Positions 1-10,711 of a stretch of DNA of 64,000 nt are shown here, one piece after another. Where the stretch lies: contig NZ_WOAC01000001.1 of the NCBI RefSeq assembly GCF_009749525.1, positions 1 to 64,000 of the forward strand. The letters are read 5' to 3'. The translations under genes and the position numbers were made by a program. This DNA is from Mesorhizobium xinjiangense. GTDB lineage: Bacteria; Pseudomonadota; Alphaproteobacteria; Rhizobiales; Rhizobiaceae. Position 1 is the first letter of the stretch, and every line of letters begins with the position of its first letter. The notes beneath the pieces are model-generated. The model saw only the letters and a program-made list of their open reading frames with translations, was not told where the DNA came from and made no database searches.

Positions 1-1293
1 TGTCCTTCCCGAGAGAAGGGTGACAGTTCATTCCGGAGACATGGGTAACACTTCTTGGCCTTTGCGAGGAGAGCAAAGGTGCCTTGGCAGGAGTGCAACC
101 GCATGGACGAGCGTCTCAAATTTGTTGCCCGGCTTCTGGATGGCGAGAAGATGGCGGTGCTGTGCCGGGAGTTCGGCATCTCGCGCAAGACGGGCTACAA
201 GCTCATCAGTCGCTACAACGATAGCGGGCTGGAAGGACTGACCGACCGCTCGCGCCGGCCCTACCGGCACGCCAATCAGCTTCCTTTCCAAATCGAGAAG
301 CTGATTGTGCGTGCCAAGCAAGACAAGCCGAGCTGGGGGGCGCCCAAGATCAGGGAGCGGCTGGCCAAGCTCTACCCGGATATGCACACGCCGGCGATCT
401 CGACCGTGCATGCGGTGCTCGACCGCCACGGCCTGGTCAAGCGCCGCAAGCGGCGGCGCAACAGGGCGCAAGGGACGCCGCTCTCGCATGGCTACCGGCC
501 CAACGAGCTGTGGTGCGCCGACTACAAGGGTGAGTTCATGCTTGCCGACCGGCGTTATTGCTATCCGCTGACGATCAGCGACTTCGCCAGCCGCTATCTC
601 CTAGCCTGCGAGGCGCTCCATACCACCAAGGAAGCCTATGCCTTCACCGTGTTCGAGCGCGTTTTCAAGGAGTTCGGCCTGCCAAGCGCCATCAGGACCG
701 ACAACGGCGTGCCCTTCGCCAGCCCGAACGCGCTGTTCAATCTGTCGAAGCTGTCGGTGTGGTGGCTCAGGCTCGGCATAAACATCGAACGCATCAAGCC
801 GGGCCATCCGCAGCAGAACGGCCGCCACGAGCGCATGCACCTCACCCTCAAGCTGGAGACCACAAAGCCGGCCGGCGCCAACTTCCTGCAGCAGCAGGCC
901 CGCTTCGACGACTTCGTCGAGGAATTCAACACCGAGCGGCCACACCAGGCGCTCGACATGGCCTGCCCGGCCGAGCGCTACAGCGCCTCACCGCGTCCCT
1001 ACAAGGGGCTGCCCGATCTCGAGTACCCCTTCCACGACAAGGCCGTCACCGTCACCACTTGCGGCCGCATCTGCTACAATCGCAAGAAGATCAACCTCAG
1101 TCAGGTCTTCGCCGGCCAGACCGTCGGCATCAGGCAGGTCGACGACCGAATCTGGCTCGTCAGCTTCATGGACTACGATCTGGGATATTTCGACGATGAG
1201 ACATGCAGACTGGAACCACTTCAAAACCCCTTCGGGCCGAAAGTGTTACCCATGTCTCCGATATAAACTGTAACCAATGTGTCCGGAACGGAC
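1..1293 (+). mobile_element. IS481-family insertion sequence
   Basis: The element has one transposase gene bounded by imperfect inverted repeats of about 58 bp. The left end (1-60) and the reverse complement of the right end (about 1234-1293) share a perfect 19-bp core, GGAGACATGGGTAACACTT, with scattered matches on either side. The window begins at or just inside the left end, so the outer boundary and any target duplication cannot be seen. The right end is followed by a second copy of itself (see the 88-bp tandem repeat) and then by tRNA-Ser. Confidence 0.85.
79..1266 (+). CDS. IS481-family transposase
   Basis: DDE-type transposase of 395 aa that would catalyse movement of the surrounding IS. 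An N-terminal helix-turn-helix region (about residues 20-60) is followed by an integrase core. The presumed catalytic triad is D148 (in WCADYKG), D208 (in RTDNG) and E251 (in NGRHERMH). GTG at 79 was chosen because a GAGGAG ribosome site lies just upstream and the N-terminus then reads MPWQE, as is usual in the family; ATG at 103 is an alternative. The last residues are encoded within the right inverted repeat. The gene is intact, so the element may still be active. Confidence 0.9.
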   Translation: MPWQECNRMDERLKFVARLLDGEKMAVLCREFGISRKTGYKLISRYNDSGLEGLTDRSRRPYRHANQLPFQIEKLIVRAKQDKPSWGAPKIRERLAKLYPDMHTPAISTVHAVLDRHGLVKRRKRRRNRAQGTPLSHGYRPNELWCADYKGEFMLADRRYCYPLTISDFASRYLLACEALHTTKEAYAFTVFERVFKEFGLPSAIRTDNGVPFASPNALFNLSKLSVWWLRLGINIERIKPGHPQQNGRHERMHLTLKLETTKPAGANFLQQQARFDDFVEEFNTERPHQALDMACPAERYSASPRPYKGLPDLEYPFHDKAVTVTTCGRICYNRKKINLSQVFAGQTVGIRQVDDRIWLVSFMDYDLGYFDDETCRLEPLQNPFGPKVLPMSPI

Positions 1294-1381
1294 CAGACTG
1301 GAACCACTTCAAAACCCCTTCGGGCCGAAAGTGTTACCCATGTCTCCGATATAAACTGTAACCAATGTGTCCGGAACGGAC
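1206..1381 (+). repeat. 88-bp perfect tandem duplication of IS right end
   Basis: Positions 1206-1293 and 1294-1381 are identical head-to-tail copies, both starting CAGACTGGAACC and ending GTCCGGAACGGAC. The unit contains the last codons of the transposase and the right inverted repeat. Only the first copy is joined to the full gene; the second is a right-end remnant next to tRNA-Ser. Confidence 0.95.
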
Positions 1382-1392
1382 CCGCAAAGGGC

Positions 1393-1482
1393 TGGCGGTG
1401 AGAGAGGGATTCGAACCCTCGATACGGTTTCCCGTATACACGCGTTCCAGGCGTGCGCCTTCAACCACTCGGCCACCTCACC
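1393..1482 (-). tRNA. tRNA-Ser (GGA anticodon)
   Basis: Read on the minus strand this is a 90-nt class II tRNA. The acceptor stem GGTGAGG pairs with TCTCACC. It has a D-arm, an anticodon loop CTGGAAC with GGA, a long variable arm (TACGGGAAACCGTA) and the T-arm GGTTCGAATCC. The 3' CCA is encoded. It would read UCC/UCU serine codons. Confidence 0.96.
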
Positions 1483-1524
1483 GCATTTGTCGCTGTCGCC
1501 GGCTTTGCGGGGCGCGACCGGGCT

Positions 1525-1553
1525 CATCTAGTCGATCTGCCGGCGAATGCCAA
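1525..1553 (-). promoter_or_regulatory. putative promoter of tRNA-Ser
   Basis: On the minus strand TTGGCA (-35) and TAGATG (-10) are separated by 17 bp, ending about 43 bp before the tRNA 5' end. This is a sigma-70-like match found by eye and has not been tested. Confidence 0.45.
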
Positions 1554-1815
1554 GGCCCCTTTGCCAGTTGAACGCATTCCGATTGAAGAACCGGCCGTCT
1601 GCGCGTCCGACAGGCCGGTCACGACGCTCAAATTCGCGTGCGGCGATTGCGCGCCCGGCGCATCGGCCATATGTGTGTGATGAGATGGCACTGCCGGCCC
1701 CGCGTGTCGGCCCGACGATCGGAATCGAACCTCGGAGGCCTGATGCGCCGGCGCAAGAGTCTGGGCGCGCCGTGTGTGCATAAGGACGCACGGCGCTGCA
1801 AGTGGAGGCGCGATA
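1554..1815. other. intergenic, no gene seen
   Basis: Between the tRNA promoter and the small membrane protein gene there is no convincing coding or RNA signal. A sequence around 1710-1730 resembles a tRNA T-arm on the minus strand, but no tRNA folds around it. Confidence 0.5.
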
Positions 1816-2136
1816 TTGCTTCGTTTGGCGTGCAGGCTGATGGCGATGGCCGCCCTTGCCGTTGCGGTCATCATGGCGGTCATCGACACGACGCGCTCGG
1901 TGGCGGCGTCCGACATCGTCATGACGCCGCTTGTCCAGAGCTGGCAGGCGGTTTCGCCCGAAACGCTCGACCAGGCGCAGGTGGTGTTCGGGCATTACGG
2001 GCTGGCGCTGCTCTGGGACCCGGTCATCGCCTGGATCCTGTCGCTGCCCGGCTTTGCGGTTTTCGCCGCGCTCGCCTTTGTCTTCTATGCCGCCGGCCGC
2101 AAGCCGGAGCGCGCGCACGGCCTTCTCACCGGATAA
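1816..2136 (+). CDS. small membrane protein, unknown function
   Basis: Predicted protein of 106 aa with two hydrophobic segments: about residues 4-23 (rich in A, V and M) and about residues 64-93 (from LALLWDP to AFVFYAAG), separated by a short polar loop. TTG at 1816 was chosen because GGAGG lies 7 nt upstream; ATG codons at 1840 and 1846 fall inside the first hydrophobic segment. It lies 32 bp upstream of msrA on the same strand and may be co-transcribed. I do not recognise a named family, and the product is otherwise hypothetical. Confidence 0.6.
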   Translation: MLRLACRLMAMAALAVAVIMAVIDTTRSVAASDIVMTPLVQSWQAVSPETLDQAQVVFGHYGLALLWDPVIAWILSLPGFAVFAALAFVFYAAGRKPERAHGLLTG

Positions 2137-2168
2137 ACCCGGATCAATCGTCACAAGGAGCGGATTTC

Positions 2169-2831
2169 ATGTCCATTCTGAACAGCCTGTTGAGCAAGAA
2201 GCAGCAGATGCCGCGGCACGAAGACGCGCTGCCCGGCCGCGCCGACCCGATCCCGACGGCCGAGCGCCATTTCGTCTCCGGCGCGCCGCTCAAGGAGCCC
2301 TATCCGGACGGAATGGAGGTGGCCTGTTTCGGCTTGGGCTGCTTCTGGGGTGCGGAGCGCCTGTTCTGGCAGACGCCCGGCGTCTATGTCACGGCGGCGG
2401 GCTATGCCGGCGGCTACACGCCGAACCCGACCTATGAGGAGACGTGCACCGGGCTGACCGGCCACGCCGAGGTCGTGCGCGTGGTCTTCGATCCGCAAAA
2501 GGTCGGCTACGAGGATCTCCTGAGGATCTTCTGGGAAAGCCACGACCCGACCCAGGGCATGCGCCAGGGCAACGATGTCGGCACCACCTACCGCTCGGCC
2601 ATCTACACCACGAGCGAGGAACAGCGCACCGCGGCACAAGCCTCGCGCGAGGCCTACGAGGCCGAACTGGCGAAAGCCGGACAGGGACCTGTCACGACCG
2701 AGATCGCGCCGGCCGGACCTTTCTATTTCGCCGAGGACTATCACCAGCAATATCTGGCCAAGAATCCGGCCGGCTATTGCGGCTTGCGCGGCACCGGCGT
2801 GGCCTGCCCCCTGCCCGGCGCCGCCGCCTGA
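2169..2831 (+). CDS. msrA: peptide-methionine (S)-S-oxide reductase MsrA
   Basis: Reduces methionine-S-sulfoxide in proteins and free methionine, repairing oxidative damage in the cytoplasm. The 220-aa protein has the catalytic GCFWG motif (Cys58) and two C-terminal candidate resolving cysteines (C204, C213), as in the E. coli type with an N-terminal extension. AAGGAG precedes the ATG by about 8 nt. The gene stands apart from msrB, which is not in this window. Confidence 0.95.
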   Translation: MSILNSLLSKKQQMPRHEDALPGRADPIPTAERHFVSGAPLKEPYPDGMEVACFGLGCFWGAERLFWQTPGVYVTAAGYAGGYTPNPTYEETCTGLTGHAEVVRVVFDPQKVGYEDLLRIFWESHDPTQGMRQGNDVGTTYRSAIYTTSEEQRTAAQASREAYEAELAKAGQGPVTTEIAPAGPFYFAEDYHQQYLAKNPAGYCGLRGTGVACPLPGAAA

Positions 2832-3009
2832 CCGCGCCGCGCGGATTTTTCCGGAAGGTCAAATTTCCGCGTGAATTTTGCCGTTGGCCATGCAACATTG
2901 CCGCGTGAGCGGGGGGCTGACACTCCCGTCCGGTCCCGCCTATGCGTCTTGACGCGCGTAGCGGACCTGCAAAAAAGAGCATGGAAAAAACCAACAGGGT
3001 GTGGATCAC

Positions 3010-3999
3010 ATGAAGCGTATCTTGATGGGCCTGATGGCCGCAACATTCCTTACCGGCCCGGCCTTGGCCGAGGAAATTGCGCCGGCGATCATCTACGATC
3101 TGGGAGGCAAGTTCGACAAATCCTTCAACGAGGCCGCCTATAACGGCGCTGAGAAGTTCAAGGAAGAGACCGGCATCGACTATGTCGACTTCGAGATCTC
3201 CAACGACGCCCAGCGCGAGCAGGCGCTGCAGCGCTTTGCCGAGGACGGCCGCAACCCGATCGTCATGGCGGGCTTTTCCTGGTCGGCGGCGCTGGAAAAG
3301 GTCGCGGCCGATTATCCGGAAACGGATTTCGCCATCATCGACATGGTCGTCGACGCGCCGAACGTGCGCTCGGTCGTCTACAAGGAGCATGAGGGCTCCT
3401 ATCTCGTCGGCGTGATGGCCGCCATCGCCTCCGAATCCAAGACGGTCGGCTTCGTCGGCGGCATGGACATCCCGCTCATCCGCAAGTTCGGCTGCGGCTA
3501 TGTCGGCGGCGCCAAGGCGGCGGGCGCGACGGAAGTCATCGAGAACATGACCGGCGACACGCCGGCCGCCTGGAACGACCCGACCAAGGGCGGCGAGATC
3601 GCAAAGTCGCAGATGGATCAGGGCGCCGACGTGATCTACGCCGCGGCCGGCGGCACCGGCGTGGGCGTCCTGCAGGCGGCGGCGGATGCCGGCAAGCTCG
3701 GCATCGGCGTCGATTCCAACCAGAACGGCCTGCAACCGGGCAAGATCCTGACCTCGATGGTCAAGCGTGTCGACCTCGCCGTCTACGAGGCCTTCATGGA
3801 CGCCAAGAACGGCGAGTTCGCCTACGGCTTCAACAATCTCGGCCTGGCCGAGGACGGCGTCGCCTACGCCATGGACGAGAACAACAAGGACCTCGTCACG
3901 CCGGAAATGCTGGAAGCGGTGGAACAGGCCAAGGCCGACATCATCGCCGGCAAGATCGAAGTGCACGACTATATGTCGGACAATAGCTGCCCCTACTGA
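3010..3999 (+). CDS. BMP-family ABC transporter substrate-binding protein
   Basis: Periplasmic binding protein of 329 aa of the BMP/PnrA-like family, whose known members bind nucleosides or related ligands for ABC importers. A signal peptide (MKRILMGLMAATFLTGPALA, cleaved before EE) is evident. There is no lipobox, unlike the lipoprotein members of the family. The mature protein starts APAIIYDLGGKFDKSFNEAA, matching the family ligand-site region. ATG at 3010 is preferred over GTG at 3001. No permease or ATPase gene is adjacent, so it is an orphan binding protein here. A strong terminator follows. Its substrate cannot be told from sequence. Confidence 0.88.
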   Translation: MKRILMGLMAATFLTGPALAEEIAPAIIYDLGGKFDKSFNEAAYNGAEKFKEETGIDYVDFEISNDAQREQALQRFAEDGRNPIVMAGFSWSAALEKVAADYPETDFAIIDMVVDAPNVRSVVYKEHEGSYLVGVMAAIASESKTVGFVGGMDIPLIRKFGCGYVGGAKAAGATEVIENMTGDTPAAWNDPTKGGEIAKSQMDQGADVIYAAAGGTGVGVLQAAADAGKLGIGVDSNQNGLQPGKILTSMVKRVDLAVYEAFMDAKNGEFAYGFNNLGLAEDGVAYAMDENNKDLVTPEMLEAVEQAKADIIAGKIEVHDYMSDNSCPY

Positions 4000-4022
4000 T
4001 CAGCAGGCGGCCTCAGACAACG

Positions 4023-4050
4023 AACCGCCGGGCCACGCGCCCGGCGGTTT
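4023..4050 (+). terminator. Rho-independent terminator after BMP gene
   Basis: The 11-bp stem AACCGCCGGGC / GCCCGGCGGTT with a 5-nt loop is followed by TTTGTTTT. It lies 24 bp past the stop codon and also separates this gene from the convergent gene that ends at 4144. Confidence 0.85.
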
Positions 4051-4143
4051 TGTTTTGTCCCGCATGCCAGCGAGCTGCCTCCGAGCCCCAACTGCCAAAA
4101 ATTGTCGGATACGGCTCCGGTGGGCACGACCGGATTTGCGGCC

Positions 4144-6696
4144 TCACTGCATGTCGAGCAGGCGCTCCAAATAGTCCTTTTCGAGCTCGGGGCTGAGCGC
4201 GTCGCCGAGGCGCTGGCGGATGGCGTCGAGGATGCGCCGGGCGCGCTGCACGTCGATCTCGTCGGGAACCTCGACCGTATCGCCGAAATCCGGGCCGGTG
4301 GTGGCGCGCGGCCGGCCGAGCGGGTCGCGATCGGAACTCTGCTGGCGGCCGCCTTCCTGTCCCGGACCCTGGTCGCCCTGCATGGCCTGCTGCATCTGCT
4401 GCATCATGTCCTGCGCGCCACGGCGCAGCGCCTCCAGCGCCCGGCCCTGCTCGCCGACGGCCCGTTCGCCCTCGGCCTGGCCCAGCGCCTCGCCGGCCTC
4501 GCCCATCGCCTCGCCGGCTTCGCCGAACCCGTCACCGGGCTGGATGCCCATGCCCTCGAGGCCCTGCATCAGCTCGCCGAGCTCGCCCTGAAGCTGGTTC
4601 TGGCCCTCCTGCATCTGGCGCAGCGCCTCGGCGAATTCCTCCGGCGTCATGCCGCCCTGACCCTGATCGCCCTGCTGTTCACCCTGTTCGCCGCCCTGCT
4701 GACCGCGTTGCTCGCCCCGGTTCTGCCCGCGCTGGCGCTGGCCGCGCTGCATCTGGTCGAGCCTGTGGGTCTCGTTCATCATCTCCTGCTGGCGACGCAT
4801 GATCTCGCCGAGCTTGTCCATCTGGCGGCGCATCTCGCCCTGGCCCTGCTGGCGCTGGGCGGTCTGCAGATTGTTCATCATCTCCTGCAGTTGCGACAGC
4901 AGTTCCTGCGCCTGGTCGCGGGCGCCGGATTTCGCCAGGTCCTCGATCTGGTCGAGCATGCGCTCCAGGTCGTTCTGGCGCAGCTCCTGCGTATCCGGCG
5001 GCATCTGCTGGGCCATATTGGGATCGCGCGCCGCGCGCTCGGCGAATTCGCGCAGGAACTCCTGCATGGCCTCGCGTAGTTCCGCCATCAGCCGCTCGAT
5101 CTCCTCGTCCGAGGCGCCATCTTCAAGCGCCTGGCGCAGCGCTTCCTGGGCGGCGCGCAGGCGCCGTTCGGCCGCCGACAGGTCGCCGTCCTCGATGCCG
5201 GTGGCGATCTCCCAGAGATAGTCGACCACGCCGCGCAGCTGATCGTTGCTCTCGGCCATGTTCAGGCGCGAGCGCGCGCTCATGATCGCCAGATAGTGCG
5301 ACATGTTGTCAAAGGTGTCTTCGGCACGCAGCGTGACCGCGTCCATCAGGTCGAGCACGTGCTGCTTGCGGTTGGCATCGAGCGCCAGGATGCGCCGCTG
5401 CTCGACGATGGCGCGGGCAAGCGGGTTGGAAAACGGCCGCTCGGGCAGGCGCATATCGAGCGTTTCGCTGCGCCCCTCCTGGCCCGCATCGTCGACGGCG
5501 GCCAGGCCGATCCGCACCGGGCTGCCCGCCCATGGATGCTCGGTCAAATTGCGCGCCGTCTTGGTCTCCTTCTCGCGCTCGCCGCGGCGCGGCATGGAAA
5601 GCGGCATTTCGGGCGCCTCGTAGAGCGGGCGCGCGCCCGGCGCCAGCTTCTCGGCCAAGGCGATCTCGGCCCGGCCCGAGGCGACGCCGTAGTCGTCCTC
5701 GATGGTGTAGGCCAGTTCCAGCGTCCCATTGACCGCGCGCTGCGGCGTGCCGGCAAATTCGATCGTCGGGGGCTGGTCGTAAAGCACACGGAACCGCCAG
5801 CCGTCGATCTCGCTGGAGCCGTTCACCAGGCGCAGCGCCCCGTCTCCGATCAGCCTGTGCTGGAACTGGCGCGCTTTCGACGCACCGCTGCCGGGCCCGG
5901 CACTCCCTGTGATCGGCAGGGTGTCGCTGGCCTCGATCACGCTGGTGCCGCCGGTGGGCGTTTCAAAGGCCAAGGTCTCCGCACCCGAGCCGCCGGTGAG
6001 CCGCAGCGTCACGATGCTGCCTTCCGGCACGACGAATTCGCTGCGCTGGCGATTGGCGTCGGCGGAGAGATAGATGGGCGGCTTGCCGGTATAGGCGGGG
6101 GGCGTCACCCAGGCGTCGATGCGCGGCGGAACGACGTCGCTGCCGCCATGCATGCGGAACGCGTCATCCAGCCTGCCGCCCAGCGGACCGGAGGAAAAGG
6201 CGAAGGCGGTAACGACGAGCAGGGCCGCGAGCGCGCGCAGTGCCCAGGGGTCACGCTCCGGCAGGCCGGTGCGAGGCAGGTCCGAGGACAGCTCTTTCAG
6301 GCGCGCGGCCATGCGCTTTTGATGCTCGCGCCAGAGCGCGGAAGCGAAGCCGTCGGACGAATCGGCGAGACGATCGGCCTGTGCCGAAACGGGCGTATGT
6401 TCGAGCCTGTTGGCCTGTTCGATCCGCCGGTCGACCTCATGGCGCGCAGGCAGCCGGAAGAATCGCAGCGGATAGAGCGCGGCAAGGGCAGCGAGCGCGA
6501 AGACGGCCAGCATCACCAGACGCATGGCGTCCGGCATCAGGCGGAACAGGCCGAACCAGGAAATGGCGGCAAACAGTGCCATGACGACCAGGATCGGCAC
6601 GACGAGCGGCCAGATGCGCTCCAGCGTCATGACCAGATGCGTGACGAAGCGTGTCCTGCTCAGCCGGGCTATGCTGCCGGTCTCCTGCCCTGCCAT
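4144..6696 (-). CDS. TIGR02302/DUF4175 family membrane protein
   Basis: An 850-aa protein matching the alphaproteobacterial TIGR02302 (DUF4175) family, whose function is unknown. Two hydrophobic segments near residues 28-52 and 56-78, and a third near 155-172, anchor it in the inner membrane. A large soluble domain follows. The C-terminal third is extremely rich in Q, E, G and M (a long low-complexity, likely coiled-coil region from about residue 560 to 810). It lies upstream on the same side as lysA-lptM-argH, but 159 bp separate it from lysA. The shadow ORFs opposite it come from its GC bias. Confidence 0.85.
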   Translation of the reverse strand: MAGQETGSIARLSRTRFVTHLVMTLERIWPLVVPILVVMALFAAISWFGLFRLMPDAMRLVMLAVFALAALAALYPLRFFRLPARHEVDRRIEQANRLEHTPVSAQADRLADSSDGFASALWREHQKRMAARLKELSSDLPRTGLPERDPWALRALAALLVVTAFAFSSGPLGGRLDDAFRMHGGSDVVPPRIDAWVTPPAYTGKPPIYLSADANRQRSEFVVPEGSIVTLRLTGGSGAETLAFETPTGGTSVIEASDTLPITGSAGPGSGASKARQFQHRLIGDGALRLVNGSSEIDGWRFRVLYDQPPTIEFAGTPQRAVNGTLELAYTIEDDYGVASGRAEIALAEKLAPGARPLYEAPEMPLSMPRRGEREKETKTARNLTEHPWAGSPVRIGLAAVDDAGQEGRSETLDMRLPERPFSNPLARAIVEQRRILALDANRKQHVLDLMDAVTLRAEDTFDNMSHYLAIMSARSRLNMAESNDQLRGVVDYLWEIATGIEDGDLSAAERRLRAAQEALRQALEDGASDEEIERLMAELREAMQEFLREFAERAARDPNMAQQMPPDTQELRQNDLERMLDQIEDLAKSGARDQAQELLSQLQEMMNNLQTAQRQQGQGEMRRQMDKLGEIMRRQQEMMNETHRLDQMQRGQRQRGQNRGEQRGQQGGEQGEQQGDQGQGGMTPEEFAEALRQMQEGQNQLQGELGELMQGLEGMGIQPGDGFGEAGEAMGEAGEALGQAEGERAVGEQGRALEALRRGAQDMMQQMQQAMQGDQGPGQEGGRQQSSDRDPLGRPRATTGPDFGDTVEVPDEIDVQRARRILDAIRQRLGDALSPELEKDYLERLLDMQ

Positions 6697-6855
6697 GAGC
6701 TCATCCCGTTTCTCCGAGACACGACCGCGCTCGGCGCGCTCGGCTCATCGTGTCACAGGATATCAGGAAACACGGCAAAGACGAGGCATTCGCCTACACC
6801 AATATGTGATGAACCACGAAATTGTGCTGCGCGAACGCGCCGCGCCGGCTTGCCG

Positions 6856-8133
6856 TCACGCTCCCGGCTCGAGCCAGTCGGGCAGCGAATCGAGCCCGAT
6901 CAGATCCTCATAGGTCGGGCGCGGCCGCACGACATGGTACCGGTCGCCATTGACCAGCACCTCCGGCACCAGGAGCCTTGTGTTGTAGGTTCCGGCCTGT
7001 ACCGCGCCATAGGCTCCCGCCGTGCCGACGGCGAGCAGGTCACCCGGTCCCAGGCGCGGCAGGTCGCGGTCATGGCCGAGATAATCTCCCGTCTCGCAGA
7101 CCGGGCCGACGACATCGGCCGTGATGCGCGGCGCATTCTCGGCGGAAAAGGCGACCGGCCGGATCTCGTGGTAGGCGTCATAGAGCGTCGGCCGGATGAG
7201 GTCGTTCATGGCGGCATCGACGATGACGAAGTTCCTGGCGTCGCCTTCCTTGAGATAGATGACCGAGGTGACGAGAATGCCGGCATTGCCGACAAGCAGC
7301 CGCCCGGGCTCGAAGATCACCTTCAGCCCAAGCTTCGAGACATGCTTGCGCACCACATCGGCATAGGCTTCGGGCAGCGGCGGCGGCGTGTTGTCGAGCC
7401 GGTAGGGAATGCCGAGCCCGCCGCCCAGATCGACATGCTCGATCGCGTGGCCGTCGGCGCGCAGCACCTCGGTGAGTTCAATCAGGAGCGCGAAGGCATC
7501 GTCGAAGGGCTGCAGTTCGGTGATCTGGCTGCCGATATGCATGTCGATGCCCGTCACCCGCAGGCCCGGCAATGCCGCGGCACGGCGATAGGCGTCGCGG
7601 GCGTGCTGCCAGGCAATGCCGAACTTGTTTTCCGCCATGCCGGTGGAGATCTTCTTGTGCGTCCTGGCGTCGACATCGGGATTGATGCGCAGGGATATCG
7701 GCGCCGTCTTGCCGTTCGCCACGGCGCGCGCCGACAGAAGCTCGAGTTCGGGCTCGGATTCCACGTTGAAGCAATGGATGCCGGCGGCGAGGGCGAAGTC
7801 CATTTCCTCGGCTGTCTTGCCAACGCCGGAGAACATGATCTTCGATCCCGGAATGCCGGCGGCGAGCGCGCGGCGCAATTCACCCCCGGAGACGACGTCG
7901 GCACCCGCGCCGAGACCGGCGAGCGTCTTGATGACGGCCTGGTTGGAATTGGCCTTCATCGCATAGCAGACGAGCGCGTCGAGTTCGGCGAAGGCCTCGG
8001 CAAAGACGTTGTAGTGACGGGTAAGCGTCGCCGTGGAATAGCAATAAAACGGCGTGCCGACCGCTGCCGCGATCTCCGGCGCGGCCACGTCCTCGGCAAA
8101 CAAGACGCCGTCGCGATAGTCGAAATGGTTCAC
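6856..8133 (-). CDS. lysA: diaminopimelate decarboxylase
   Basis: Catalyses the last step of lysine synthesis, meso-diaminopimelate to L-lysine plus CO2, using pyridoxal phosphate. The 425-aa length is normal for the family. The PLP lysine is K60 in CYAMKANSN. The glycine-rich phosphate-binding motif (VDLGGGLGIPY), the EPGR motif and the GPVCETGD substrate/catalytic cysteine motif are all present. It follows lptM and argH on the minus strand, the usual rhizobial order argH-lptM-lysA. Confidence 0.96.
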   Translation of the reverse strand: MNHFDYRDGVLFAEDVAAPEIAAAVGTPFYCYSTATLTRHYNVFAEAFAELDALVCYAMKANSNQAVIKTLAGLGAGADVVSGGELRRALAAGIPGSKIMFSGVGKTAEEMDFALAAGIHCFNVESEPELELLSARAVANGKTAPISLRINPDVDARTHKKISTGMAENKFGIAWQHARDAYRRAAALPGLRVTGIDMHIGSQITELQPFDDAFALLIELTEVLRADGHAIEHVDLGGGLGIPYRLDNTPPPLPEAYADVVRKHVSKLGLKVIFEPGRLLVGNAGILVTSVIYLKEGDARNFVIVDAAMNDLIRPTLYDAYHEIRPVAFSAENAPRITADVVGPVCETGDYLGHDRDLPRLGPGDLLAVGTAGAYGAVQAGTYNTRLLVPEVLVNGDRYHVVRPRPTYEDLIGLDSLPDWLEPGA

Positions 8134-8185
8134 GTGGGTATCCTCGGGCGCTGCGCTGCGGGTGTCGCGGGCGGCGCTGTTTTCG

Positions 8186-8398
8186 TTACTCGATCAGCGG
8201 GTCGAGGAAAAAGCGTTTGGACCGATTGTTCCGCTTTTCCGCCGGCGGCAGCGGCTGCCCTTCCCTTTCGGCTTCCTTGCGTGCCTCGGCGGCCGCCTCG
8301 CTGGGCGTCAGGAGATCGCCCTTGCGCCCGCAGGCCGACACCGTGAGCGCCACGAGGGCGACAACCACCATTGCTGCTGCTTCTTTGCGGATCGCCAT
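8186..8398 (-). CDS. lptM: LptM-like small lipoprotein
   Basis: Small lipoprotein of 70 aa. A signal peptide ends in the lipobox LTVSAC (Cys23), followed directly by GRKGDLLTP. This matches the CGxKGxL-P signature of the LptM/YifL family, which in E. coli assists maturation of the LptD LPS translocon. The rest is charged and probably disordered. ATG at 8398 was chosen; a GTG lies two codons upstream. Position between argH and lysA is conserved in related genomes. Confidence 0.8.
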   Translation of the reverse strand: MAIRKEAAAMVVVALVALTVSACGRKGDLLTPSEAAAEARKEAEREGQPLPPAEKRNNRSKRFFLDPLIE

Positions 8399-8469
8399 TG
8401 CCACCCCCTTGATCTGATGCGGAAAGCTTTAATGCCAGGCCGGGCGAAATGGAACCACCCGGAACAAAT

Positions 8470-9873
<1,404 letters not shown>

Positions 9874-9902
9874 GCTAACCGGCGTTCGAGTTGGAGATCG
9901 CA

Positions 9903-10586
9903 ATGAAGAAACTGCATTTGCCGGCGATGCGCCTCGTCCTTCTGGCCGCTGTGGCGGGCGCGATTGCCGGCGGGATTGCCGTATACGTGACGAACGCGCC
10001 ATCTGGCAACACGCGCCCTGATGGCCAACTGGCCGGGGCGGCGGCTCCGAGCGCGGCCGACAAGACCTGCGCGGCAAACGCGGAGCGTGCCAGGGCGCTC
10101 GCCGATGCCGCACAGGGCGAGGTGGCCGCCATGCTGCCGGCCGATCCGCCGCGCAACCTCGCCGACCTGGCCTTCAACGGGCCGGACGGCGCGCCGATGA
10201 CGGTTGCCGATCTGTCCGGCAAGACGGTGCTGATGAATCTGTGGGCCACCTGGTGCGCGCCCTGCCGGGCCGAGATGCCGGCACTGGATGCCCTGCAGCG
10301 CGACATGGGCGGCGAGGAATTCGAGGTGGTGGCGGTCAATGTCGACACCGGCGACGATACCAAGCCCAAGGCCTTCCTGTCCGACATCGGCATCGAGACG
10401 CTGGCCTATTATCGCGACAACACGCTGGGCCTGTTCAACGAAGTGAAAAAGCGCGGACTGGCGCTCGGCCTGCCGGTCACCCTCTTGATTGACGCGCAAG
10501 GATGCCTACTTGCGCACATGAACGGCCCCGCCGAATGGGCAAGCGATGACGCCAAGACGTTCATCCGCACCGCGATTGGTGAATAA
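9903..10586 (+). CDS. tlpA: TlpA-like thiol:disulfide interchange protein
   Basis: Membrane-anchored periplasmic thioredoxin of 227 aa. The N-terminal anchor (about residues 10-30) is followed by a low-complexity linker and a thioredoxin fold with the active site WCAPC (C118, C121). In rhizobia TlpA reduces periplasmic thiols, for example for cytochrome oxidase copper-site assembly. ATG at 9903 has GGAG 8 nt upstream. It is transcribed divergently from argH, an arrangement common in this group. Confidence 0.9.
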   Translation: MKKLHLPAMRLVLLAAVAGAIAGGIAVYVTNAPSGNTRPDGQLAGAAAPSAADKTCAANAERARALADAAQGEVAAMLPADPPRNLADLAFNGPDGAPMTVADLSGKTVLMNLWATWCAPCRAEMPALDALQRDMGGEEFEVVAVNVDTGDDTKPKAFLSDIGIETLAYYRDNTLGLFNEVKKRGLALGLPVTLLIDAQGCLLAHMNGPAEWASDDAKTFIRTAIGE

Positions 10587-10711
10587 ATCCTTGAGATAAC
10601 ACGCAATTCAGGAAACAGGGCGTAACCGAATTTGACTCCGCCCAAGGGTCATTTTCGCGTATTCAATTTGCCGGCTGTGCAATGTTTCCAGACAGTATAG
10701 AAGACGCCAGC

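Noticed and set aside
1-1482. Genomic island with tRNA-Ser as attachment site
   Set aside because: Only an IS481 element is next to the tRNA; there is no site-specific integrase and no repeated tRNA end.
1708-1735. tRNA-like T-arm sequence on the minus strand
   Set aside because: No acceptor or anticodon stem can be formed around it, so it is not reported as a tRNA.
5296-8346. Long plus-strand frame opposite the DUF4175 gene and lysA
   Set aside because: It crosses two recognised minus-strand genes and their gap, with a low-complexity H/R/Q-rich translation typical of an antisense shadow.
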